Source: Chloroflexota bacterium
GTDB taxonomy: Bacteria > Chloroflexota > Anaerolineae > Anaerolineales > DRMV01
Length of the DNA: 12,613 nt
Direction: 5' to 3'
Assembly: GCA_013154225.1 (NCBI GenBank)
Contig: JAADCW010000124.1
Coordinates: 1 to 12,613, forward strand
The stretch's first letter is position 1; the number at the start of each line of letters is the position of its first letter. Below are positions 1 through 6,092 of this stretch, one piece after another. The notes under the pieces are model-generated. The model did not search any database and was not told where the DNA came from. It worked only from the letters and a program-made list of their open reading frames with translations. Made by a program: the position numbers and the translations under genes.

Positions 1-88
1 AAATTGTGAATTGCGGGGCTTTGCGTCGCCCTTTTGCGACCTACCTTTGGTATCTCCCCCTGATAACCACTGCCCCGCCACGCATCGC

Positions 89-1012
89 CTACATCGGCTT
101 CACCGTCAGCGTGACCCAATCGTCCATCTGCCGACGATGCGCCAGCGCCAATCCCGCTCGGCGGGCCGCGGCCAAAACGTCTTCCGCCTGGTTCTCCAAA
201 ATCCCGCTGAGCACCAACGCGCCATCGGGGGTCAGCAGATCAGCCAAACCTTCCTCATCCAACAACCGCACCAAAATCGGCGCCAAAATATTGGCCAGCA
301 CCAATGGGGCTTTCACCGGCCCCAGAGGCGGCTGTCGCAAAGCCTCTACCGAACCCACAGCCGCGCGGAACCCCTCAGCCACGCCATTGCGCGCCGCGTT
401 TTCCTGGGCTACGGCCACAGCCTGGGGATCAGTATCCACACCCAAAGCCCGAACAGCCCCCAACTTGAGCGCGGCAATGCTCAAAATGCCGCTTCCACAG
501 CCCACGTCCAACACCGTCATGCCAGGCTGCACCAAACGCTCCACCTCAGCCAAACACATCTGCGTGGTCGGATGCGTCCCCGTGCCAAAAGCCATGCCGG
601 GGTCCAAAAGCAGCGGCACCCGCTGAGGGTCGGGGTTTTCCAGCCATGCGGGCACAATCATCAGCCGCTCACCCACGGCAATGGGGCGGTATGCGTGCTT
701 CCATGCCTCTGCCCAATCCTGCTCCTGCAAAAAGCGGTAAGTGGGCTGCGGGAGAGGCCGAATGACATGCAAATGCCACAGAGCCTCTTCAATGCGCTGA
801 CGGGTGGCTTCCAGATCTTCATCCACGGGCAAATAAGCCGCAACTCGCACCGGCCCCGTGGGCACGCCTTCGCCGTCCGGCTGATCTTGGATATGGCTGG
901 CCTCAATCGCGACGCGGTTAGGCGCAAAGCGCGCCAACACCTCAGCCACGGCCTCGGCCAATTCGCCGTCCACTTCCAGAGAAAGTTCAAGCCATCGGGT
1001 AGGATCGCTCAT
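89..1012 (-). CDS. prmA: Ribosomal protein L11 methyltransferase PrmA
   Basis: A 307-residue protein of the PrmA family, which uses S-adenosylmethionine to trimethylate ribosomal protein L11 in the cytoplasm. The N-terminal substrate-recognition domain covers about residues 1-110. The class I methyltransferase domain follows, with the family motif GTGTHPTT (143-150), the AdoMet loop VLDVGCGSGILS (167-178), an acidic VDTD strand end (192-195) and the catalytic-region motif NILA (241-244). Length is normal for the family. The ATG overlaps the dnaJ stop as ATGA (1009-1012), so translation is probably coupled to dnaJ; GAAGGA lies 9 nt upstream as a ribosome binding site. It is the last gene of the heat-shock operon inside the window, the same position as in Bacillus-type operons, where an rsmE homologue often follows. 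The 88 nt beyond the TAG stop contain no visible gene start. The family call is secure. Confidence 0.95.
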   Translation of the reverse strand: MSDPTRWLELSLEVDGELAEAVAEVLARFAPNRVAIEASHIQDQPDGEGVPTGPVRVAAYLPVDEDLEATRQRIEEALWHLHVIRPLPQPTYRFLQEQDWAEAWKHAYRPIAVGERLMIVPAWLENPDPQRVPLLLDPGMAFGTGTHPTTQMCLAEVERLVQPGMTVLDVGCGSGILSIAALKLGAVRALGVDTDPQAVAVAQENAARNGVAEGFRAAVGSVEALRQPPLGPVKAPLVLANILAPILVRLLDEEGLADLLTPDGALVLSGILENQAEDVLAAARRAGLALAHRRQMDDWVTLTVKPM

Positions 1013-2139
1013 CCTAACAAATCCTTCAGTCGGTCCAGGAACCCGCGGCCTTGGGGCTTGGCCTCGGTGCCCAGGCTTTCGGCCAGTTCTTCCAACAACT
1101 CGCGCTGGCGGGGCGAAAGGTGCTTGGGAATTTCCACGTTGACCACCACAATTTGATCACCCCGGCCAGGGCGCTGCAAATGCGGCACACCCTTGCCCCG
1201 CAGGCGGAAGGTGTGGCCAGGCTGCGTCCCCGCGGGAATGCGCAGGATCTCCTCGCCATCCACGGTCGGCACCTTGACTTCCGCGCCCAGGGCGGCCTGG
1301 GCCATGTTGATGTTGAGGTGCAAGATAATGTCATCGCCCTTGCGCTGGAAGAATTTGTGGGGCTTGACCTTGATTTTGATGTACAAATCGCCCCTGGGGC
1401 CGCCGTTGGTGCCGGGCTCGCCCTCACCGCTGAGACGAATTTGCGTGCCCGTATCCACCCCTGCGGGGATGTTGACCACCTTCCGCACGGTGCGGCGCTC
1501 TACCCCACGGCCGCGGCACGTCGGGCAGGGTTGAGCAATAATCTGCCCACTACCACCGCACGAAGGGCACGCGGTTTCCTGCACCATTGTGCCGAAGAAC
1601 GTGGTGCGGGTCTGGCGAATGCGGCCTGTGCCGTGGCACGTTGGGCAGGTTTGGGGCTGGGTTCCAGGGGCTGCCCCACTGCCGCCGCACGTGTGGCACA
1701 CTTCATTGCGGGTGACCTGCACCTCTTTTTCCACGCCAAAAACGGCCTCTTCAAATTCCAGGGTGAGGGTAATTTGCAGGTCACGACCACGGCGGGGGCG
1801 CTGACGGCTGGTCTGGCTCCAGGCTCGGCCAAAGCCACCAAACCCAAAAATCTCCTCAAACAAATCGGCAAAATCGCCCATTCCGAAATCGGCTGCGCCC
1901 CCAAAACCGCCCGCACCGCGGCCAACCCCCGCGTGGCCAAAACGGTCATAGGCCGCGCGCTTTTCCGGGTCGGAAAGCACCGCGTAGGCTTCGTTGATTT
2001 CCTTGAACCGCTCTTCCGCGTCGGGCTCGCTGCTCACATCAGGGTGATATTTGCGCGCCAATCGGCGGAAGGCGGCTTTGATTTCATCTTGGCTGGCGTT
2101 GCGCGGAACGCCGAGGACGTCGTAGTAGTCGCGAGGCAT
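1009..2139 (-). CDS. dnaJ: Chaperone DnaJ (type I Hsp40)
   Basis: A 376-residue full-length DnaJ, the co-chaperone that delivers unfolded clients to DnaK and stimulates its ATPase. All type I parts are present. The J-domain (1-70) has the essential HPD at 32-34. A Gly/Phe-rich region follows (71-106). The zinc-binding domain has four intact CxxCxGxG repeats: CHTCGGSG (148-155), CPTCHGTG (165-172), CPSCGGSG (191-198) and CPTCRGRG (205-212). The C-terminal client-binding and dimerisation domains complete the protein. The presence of the zinc domain argues against a CbpA-type protein. It starts 21 nt after the dnaK stop; I see no strong Shine-Dalgarno there, so expression may rely on coupling or readthrough ribosomes from dnaK. 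The stop overlaps the prmA start by 4 nt. It should be heat-induced through the shared CIRCE operator. Confidence 0.97.
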   Translation of the reverse strand: MPRDYYDVLGVPRNASQDEIKAAFRRLARKYHPDVSSEPDAEERFKEINEAYAVLSDPEKRAAYDRFGHAGVGRGAGGFGGAADFGMGDFADLFEEIFGFGGFGRAWSQTSRQRPRRGRDLQITLTLEFEEAVFGVEKEVQVTRNEVCHTCGGSGAAPGTQPQTCPTCHGTGRIRQTRTTFFGTMVQETACPSCGGSGQIIAQPCPTCRGRGVERRTVRKVVNIPAGVDTGTQIRLSGEGEPGTNGGPRGDLYIKIKVKPHKFFQRKGDDIILHLNINMAQAALGAEVKVPTVDGEEILRIPAGTQPGHTFRLRGKGVPHLQRPGRGDQIVVVNVEIPKHLSPRQRELLEELAESLGTEAKPQGRGFLDRLKDLLG

Positions 2140-2160
2140 GGTTGAATCGTTGTCAGGGGA

Positions 2161-3984
2161 TTAGAGATTTGAGGTGTTCGGGGTATCGGGATTCACAGGA
2201 CCGATTTGGCGCAGCGCCTCGTTGACGGCTTCGATGCGCTGGTTGAGCAGTTCGGTCTCGGTTTCTTCGTCGGCCAGGGCTTCCCGCAGCGCGGCCACAG
2301 CCTGGCGCACGCTTTCCTGCGCTTCTGCGGGAATTTTGTCGCCCAGGTCATGCAGGGTTTTCTCCGCACCATAAACAACTTGCTCAGCCTGGTTGCGGGT
2401 TTCGATGCGTTCCCTGCGCCGACGGTCTTCTTCGGCAAACTTTTCGGCCTCTTCTCGCATGCGCTGAATTTCCTCTTCGCTCAGCCCAGAAGAGGCGGTG
2501 ATGGTGATGTGCTGGCTTCGGCCAGTGGCTTGATCTTTGGCCGTCACTTTCAAGATGCCGTTGGCGTCAATGTCAAAGGTGACTTCGATTTTCGGCACCC
2601 CACGCGGGGCAGGCGGAATGCCGTCCAGGATGAATTTACCCAGCGATTTGTTATCTTTGGCCAACGGGCGCTCGCCCTGGACAATGTGGATTTCCACCTG
2701 GGTTTGGTTGTCGGTGGCGGTGGAGAAAACCTGGCTCTTGCGGGTAGGGATGGTGGTGTTGCGAGGGATGATAGGCGTGGCAATGCCGCCCAAGGTTTCA
2801 ATGGAAAGGGTCAGCGGCGTGACATCCAGCAAGAGCAGGTCGGTCACCTCACCGCCCAACACACCGGCCTGAATTGCCGCGCCCAAGGCCACCACCTCAT
2901 CGGGGTTGACGCCCTTGTGAGGCTCTTTGCCAAAGAAACGGGCCACGGCTTCCTGCACAGCGGGCATACGGGTCATACCGCCCACCAGCACCACCTCGTC
3001 AATGCGGTCAGGGGTGAGGTCGGCATCTTTGAGGGCTTCCCGCATGGGTTCCAGGGTGCGCTCAATGAGGTGGCCGGTGAGTTGTTCCAGGCGGGCACGG
3101 GTGAGGGTGGTCACCAAATGCTTGGGCCCGTCTGCGGTCACGGTAATGTAGGGCAGGTTGATTTCGGTCTGCACCATGCTGGAAAGTTCTTTTTTGGCCT
3201 TTTCCGCGGCATCTTTCAAACGCTGAAGCGCGTTGCGGTCTTGGCGCAGGTCAATGCCCTCGGCCTTGAGGAACTCCTCGATGAGGTAGTCCATAATCGC
3301 CTGGTCAAAATCATCACCGCCGAGGAAGGTATCTCCGCGGGTAGCCAACACCTGGAACACGCCCTCGCCCACTTCCAGGATGGAAATGTCGAACGTGCCG
3401 CCGCCCAGGTCATACACCGCGATGATTTCGTTCTGCTTACGGTCCAAGCCATAGGCCAAGGCAGACGCGGTAGGCTCGTTGATGATACGCAACACCTCCA
3501 GGCCTGCGATGCGGCCCGCGTCTTTGGTGGCGTTGCGCTGGGCATCGTTGAAGTAGGCGGGCACGGTAATCACAGCCTGGGTCACGGGCTCGCCCAAAAA
3601 AGCCTCAGCATCGGCCTTGATCTTTTGCAAAATCATGGCCGAAATTTCGGGCGGCGCGTATTCCCGGCCACCCATCAGCACCCGCACGTCGCCGTTGGGC
3701 GCCGCGGTCACTTTGTAGGGGATGCGTTTGATGGCTTCCTGCACTTCAGGGTCGTCGTATTTGCGCCCCATGAAGCGCTTGACCGAAAAAATGGTGTTTT
3801 CCGCGTTCACGAGCGCCTGGTTACGGGCTACCCGCCCCACCAGGCGCTCGCCATTTTTCACCGCGACCACCGAAGGCACCAACCGTTCGCCCTCGGCGGA
3901 AGGAATGACCGTCGGTTCACCGCCCGACATCACCGCGGCCACTGAGTTGGTGGTGCCCAAATCAATGCCAATGATCTTGCCCAT
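2161..3984 (-). CDS. dnaK: Chaperone DnaK (Hsp70)
   Basis: A 607-residue Hsp70, the ATP-driven refolding chaperone of the cytoplasm. The nucleotide-binding domain (1-380) shows phosphate loop 1 GIDLGTTNS (6-14), the second phosphate motif YDLGGGTFD (191-199) and the adenosine motif VVLVGGMTRMPAVQ (331-344). The hydrophobic interdomain linker DLLLLDVTP (382-390) leads to the substrate-binding beta-sandwich (about 391-500) and the helical lid. The segment around 77-100 is the insert that E. coli DnaK has and Bacillus DnaK lacks. The C-terminus ends in a short NPDTPNTSNL stretch instead of the usual disordered acidic tail (DAEFEEV-like). The ATG is preceded by AAGGAGG 8 nt upstream, the best ribosome binding site in the operon, which fits high synthesis. 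It lies 96 nt after grpE and 21 nt before dnaJ. Confidence 0.98.
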   Translation of the reverse strand: MGKIIGIDLGTTNSVAAVMSGGEPTVIPSAEGERLVPSVVAVKNGERLVGRVARNQALVNAENTIFSVKRFMGRKYDDPEVQEAIKRIPYKVTAAPNGDVRVLMGGREYAPPEISAMILQKIKADAEAFLGEPVTQAVITVPAYFNDAQRNATKDAGRIAGLEVLRIINEPTASALAYGLDRKQNEIIAVYDLGGGTFDISILEVGEGVFQVLATRGDTFLGGDDFDQAIMDYLIEEFLKAEGIDLRQDRNALQRLKDAAEKAKKELSSMVQTEINLPYITVTADGPKHLVTTLTRARLEQLTGHLIERTLEPMREALKDADLTPDRIDEVVLVGGMTRMPAVQEAVARFFGKEPHKGVNPDEVVALGAAIQAGVLGGEVTDLLLLDVTPLTLSIETLGGIATPIIPRNTTIPTRKSQVFSTATDNQTQVEIHIVQGERPLAKDNKSLGKFILDGIPPAPRGVPKIEVTFDIDANGILKVTAKDQATGRSQHITITASSGLSEEEIQRMREEAEKFAEEDRRRRERIETRNQAEQVVYGAEKTLHDLGDKIPAEAQESVRQAVAALREALADEETETELLNQRIEAVNEALRQIGPVNPDTPNTSNL

Positions 3985-3992
3985 ACGTGCGC

Positions 3993-3999
3993 CCTCCTT
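3993..3999 (-). promoter_or_regulatory. Strong ribosome binding site of dnaK
   Basis: On the minus strand AAGGAGG lies 8 nt before the dnaK ATG (3982-3984). It is a near-perfect anti-Shine-Dalgarno match, clearly stronger than the sites of hrcA, grpE, dnaJ and prmA, so translation probably sets DnaK above its co-encoded partners. The rest of the 96-nt grpE-dnaK gap shows no convincing second promoter or CIRCE copy. Confidence 0.8.
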
Positions 4000-4080
4000 G
4001 CTGATCTGCCACCCGCGTCAGAACAAATGCGAGAATTGAAATTTGACGGTTTTACAACGGGAAATGTACGCACCCAGGTG

Positions 4081-4677
4081 CTACTGGGCTACCCGCACCA
4101 AAGCAGGACGCAGCACCTGGTCGCCAATCATGTACCCCTGCCGCACGACCTCGATGATTTCTTCACTGCCATGTTCATCATGAGGTTCGTGGGTAATGGC
4201 CTCGTGGAAGCGCGGGTCAAAGGGCATGCCCGGCTCTGCCGGAATGGGCTTGACGCCTTCGGCTTCCAGAATGGCCAGCATCTTGCGGTAAATCAGTTCG
4301 ATGCCCTCGGCCCAGGCAGCGCCTTCGCCTTCGGTGGGCCGATTTTTCAGGGCCAGTTCCAAATCGTCGAGCACTTCCAGGTAGCGCTTGACAATGCTGG
4401 CAGTGATGTCGCGGCGGGTTTGCTCTTGTTGCTGCTCCACGCGTTTGCGGAAGTTGGCAAACGCCGCCCGTTCCCGCTGCCATCCGTCCAAATATTCCTG
4501 CATTTGGGCGCGGGTGGTTTCCAGTTCGCTTTGGAGCGCGGCAATGTCTTGCGGTTCCTCTTGGGCAGTTTGGGCTTCAGTGGCTTGGGTTTCAGCAGCG
4601 TCTTCGGCCGCGGGATTATCTTGGGTTGTCTGCATTTCTTCTTGTTGGGTTGTTTCTTCTTGCTTTTTCTTTGCCAT
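4081..4677 (-). CDS. grpE: Nucleotide exchange factor GrpE
   Basis: A 198-residue GrpE, the dimeric factor that releases ADP from DnaK and so resets its cycle. Residues 1-44 are a disordered tail rich in Gln, Glu, Thr and Ala. Residues 45-110 form the long coiled coil, including the family pattern ANFRKRVEQ (74-82) and a YLEVLDDLELAL helix (99-110). The C-terminal beta-domain that contacts DnaK has FDPRFHEAI (153-161) and the closing GYMIGDQVLRPALVRVA (181-197). Length is typical. The ATG is chosen because AGGGAG lies 7 nt upstream and the gene begins 15 nt after the hrcA stop, so it is cotranscribed with hrcA and should be under CIRCE control. The family call is secure; nothing is truncated. 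Confidence 0.97.
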   Translation of the reverse strand: MAKKKQEETTQQEEMQTTQDNPAAEDAAETQATEAQTAQEEPQDIAALQSELETTRAQMQEYLDGWQRERAAFANFRKRVEQQQEQTRRDITASIVKRYLEVLDDLELALKNRPTEGEGAAWAEGIELIYRKMLAILEAEGVKPIPAEPGMPFDPRFHEAITHEPHDEHGSEEIIEVVRQGYMIGDQVLRPALVRVAQ

Positions 4678-4692
4678 GGGTATTCTCCCTGC

Positions 4693-5757
4693 TTATTCGG
4701 CTAAAGTTTCGGTCACCATATCGCTCAGCAGGCGGGCTACAAAGCGCACCGTGGGGATGGCACGGCTGTAAGCCATACGGGTAGGTCCTAACACACCCAA
4801 CACCCCGCTGGCCAACCCCGGCGCGCCGTAGCGGGCCAGCACCACTGAGCAGTTTCGGAGTTCTTCCCAGTCTTCACTGCCCACCAGGACTTGCACGCTA
4901 CCGATTTCCGCATCCACAGCCACGCGCTGTAACAGACGCTCCAAAACCGCCCGGTTTTCCAGCACGCTCAAGGCTTTGCGCGCGGCTTCGGGTTGGGCAA
5001 ACTCGGGTTCGGTCAGCACGTGGGTCAGGCCGTCCCGATAGACCTCCTCCACCCATGAGCGGGTGCTTTCTTCCATTTCAGCCAGCACCAGGCGGAGGAT
5101 GTCGGCCTCCAGCGCGTCGGACGGCCAAGGCGTGGCCTGAATTTCGGCCAGGGTTTTGCCGCGATGGCGCTGGTTGAGCCGCTCAGCCACTGCACTCAAT
5201 TGGTTTTGGGTGACCGGCTCTGCGAGGTGCAAAAGGCGCTGTCGGACTTCACCGCCGACCAGCACCAACACCATCAAAACCTGCCGCCCGCGGATGCCAA
5301 TGAGTTCCAAATGCTTGTAGCGGGCTTCTTCTGGGTGCGGCGCGGTCACCAACGAAGCGGCTCGGGCTTGCTGCGCCAGCACCGACGCGGCCAACTGCAT
5401 CCATTGGTCAATGTCCTGCTGGGCTTGATAGAACTGATGGGCAATGGTGTGCTTGGTTTCGGGGGGAAGGTCACTGCGCCCCAACAAATGCCCCACAAAA
5501 TAGCGGTAGCCTTTTTCGGTGGGCACCCGCCCCGCCGACGTGTACGGCTGTTTGAGATAGCCTTTTTTGCTCAACACAGCCATCTCATTGCGCACCGTCG
5601 CGGGGCTAATATCCAGCCGATAGCGGCTCACCAGGCGTTTGGATCCCACCGGTTGGGCAGTGTCCACGTAATCGCGCACCACCAACGCCAGGATAAACTG
5701 CTGGCGCTCGGTGAGTTCTTCACCTGGCGGGGGGCTTTGTTTTCGGCGGGGCGACAT
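4693..5757 (-). CDS. hrcA: Heat-inducible transcription repressor HrcA
   Basis: A 354-residue HrcA, the repressor that binds CIRCE operators and is kept active by the GroE chaperonin in characterised bacteria. The N-terminal winged helix covers about 15-90, with LTERQQFILALVVRDYV at the start, the recognition-helix segment SPATVRNEMAVLSKKGYL and the wing-like TSAGRVPTEKGYRYFV. A GAF-like and inserted dimerisation region follows. The conserved C-terminal GPTRMAYSRAI is close to the end. The N-terminus carries a short basic and proline-rich extension (MSPRRKQSPPPGEE). The ATG is supported by AAGAGG 9 nt upstream. It is the first gene of the operon, directly behind a perfect CIRCE, so autorepression is expected. 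In Chloroflexota and Firmicutes this is the standard class I heat-shock arrangement. Confidence 0.97.
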   Translation of the reverse strand: MSPRRKQSPPPGEELTERQQFILALVVRDYVDTAQPVGSKRLVSRYRLDISPATVRNEMAVLSKKGYLKQPYTSAGRVPTEKGYRYFVGHLLGRSDLPPETKHTIAHQFYQAQQDIDQWMQLAASVLAQQARAASLVTAPHPEEARYKHLELIGIRGRQVLMVLVLVGGEVRQRLLHLAEPVTQNQLSAVAERLNQRHRGKTLAEIQATPWPSDALEADILRLVLAEMEESTRSWVEEVYRDGLTHVLTEPEFAQPEAARKALSVLENRAVLERLLQRVAVDAEIGSVQVLVGSEDWEELRNCSVVLARYGAPGLASGVLGVLGPTRMAYSRAIPTVRFVARLLSDMVTETLAE

Positions 5758-5775
5758 TTCAGCACACCTCTTTTG

Positions 5776-5810
5776 ATTTTTAGCACTCTCGCTCTTAGAG
5801 TGCTAAAAAT
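5776..5810. promoter_or_regulatory. CIRCE operator (HrcA binding site)
   Basis: A perfect inverted repeat: the consensus TTAGCACTC (5780-5788), a 9-nt spacer and GAGTGCTAA (5798-5806), which is the exact CIRCE form. The symmetry extends to 13-nt arms, ATTTTTAGCACTC and GAGTGCTAAAAAT. It lies a few bases downstream of the predicted -10 box and 18 nt before the hrcA ATG, so bound HrcA would block transcription start or early elongation of hrcA-grpE-dnaK-dnaJ-prmA. The element can also form a stem in the 5' leader RNA. Confidence 0.98.
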
Positions 5811-5820
5811 CGGCGTTCTT

Positions 5821-5849
5821 ATGATACCACGGGAACAGCCCAGCGTCAA
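5821..5849 (-). promoter_or_regulatory. Sigma70-type promoter of the hrcA operon
   Basis: Reading the minus strand, TTGACG (5849-5844) and TATCAT (5826-5821) are separated by exactly 17 nt. These match the vegetative consensus at 5 of 6 and 4 of 6 positions. The predicted start point near 5814 falls immediately before the CIRCE, the usual geometry for HrcA repression, and leaves a leader of about 57 nt before the hrcA ATG. No transcript data are available here, so the start point is inferred. Confidence 0.8.
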
Positions 5850-5856
5850 CTGGAAG

Positions 5857-5921
5857 CATTGCGGGAATGGCGAATGGCGGATTAGGAATTGCGAATTGCG
5901 AATGGCGAACGAGGGAATGCC
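5857..5921. repeat. Degenerate tandem heptanucleotide repeat
   Basis: Seven-base units run in phase from 5866 to 5921: AATGGCG, AATGGCG, GATTAGG, AATTGCG, AATTGCG, AATGGCG, AACGAGG, GAATGCC. A related CATTGCG stands just before them at 5857, two bases out of phase. The consensus is about AATKGCG. The run lies just upstream of the hrcA promoter and about 170 nt before the protease start. Single related units occur in two other intergenic stretches of the window (7-15 and 8238-8250). It resembles the short tandemly repeated heptamers known between genes in cyanobacteria; its function is unknown. Confidence 0.7.
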
Positions 5922-6081
5922 GACGACACAACCCAACGGCCATGCAGCTACCGACTAAACGACCGCGCCTCCACTCAATCCTTGCCATCGCCTTACAAAC
6001 AGCAAGAAAACTGTAACAAATCGCCGCGTTGTTCGTTTTACTCTAAAGCCCCTTTTGCGTTATGGGGCAAACCTTTGTTCC

Positions 6082-6087
6082 AGGAGG
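6082..6087 (+). promoter_or_regulatory. Ribosome binding site deciding the protease start
   Basis: AGGAGG sits 5 nt before the ATG at 6093. This site, plus the signal peptide that begins exactly at that ATG, fixes the start and excludes in-frame ATGs further upstream such as 5889. Confidence 0.85.
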
Positions 6088-6092
6088 ATGGT

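Larger units (their letters stand above)
5758..6092. other. Divergent intergenic region between hrcA and the protease
   Basis: This 335-nt stretch has no convincing gene. It holds the hrcA ribosome binding site, CIRCE, the hrcA promoter and the heptad repeat array, then about 170 nt of leader for the protease. In the leader I see only a weak hairpin (GCCCC 6048-6052 with GGGGC 6064-6068) and the strong ribosome binding site at 6082-6087. I could not find a promoter with good -35 and -10 boxes for the protease, so it may use another sigma factor or an activator. A reading frame continues upstream to 5889 but runs through the heptad repeats and is not a credible protein extension. Confidence 0.6.

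Noticed and set aside
25..40. Small hairpin GTCGC-N6-GCGAC downstream of prmA as a terminator.
   Set aside because: Only five base pairs and no following T-run in the direction of transcription; the operon may continue beyond the window.
2206..3945. A 579-codon open frame antisense to dnaK.
   Set aside because: It is a mirror of the strongly biased dnaK codons, lacks a recognisable domain or ribosome binding site, and antisense open frames over dnaK are a familiar artefact.
3985..4080. Second promoter or CIRCE between grpE and dnaK.
   Set aside because: No TTAGCACTC-type half site and only a weak -35-like TTGTAA without a matching -10. Strong dnaK translation is explained by its ribosome binding site.
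6048..6068. Hairpin in the protease leader considered as a riboswitch or thermosensor.
   Set aside because: Only a 5-bp stem, no match to a riboswitch core I know, and it does not sequester the ribosome binding site.
5889..6092. N-terminal extension of the protease from an upstream ATG.
   Set aside because: It translates the heptad repeats and would bury the signal peptide. The ATG at 6093 has AGGAGG at ideal spacing and starts a proper signal peptide.
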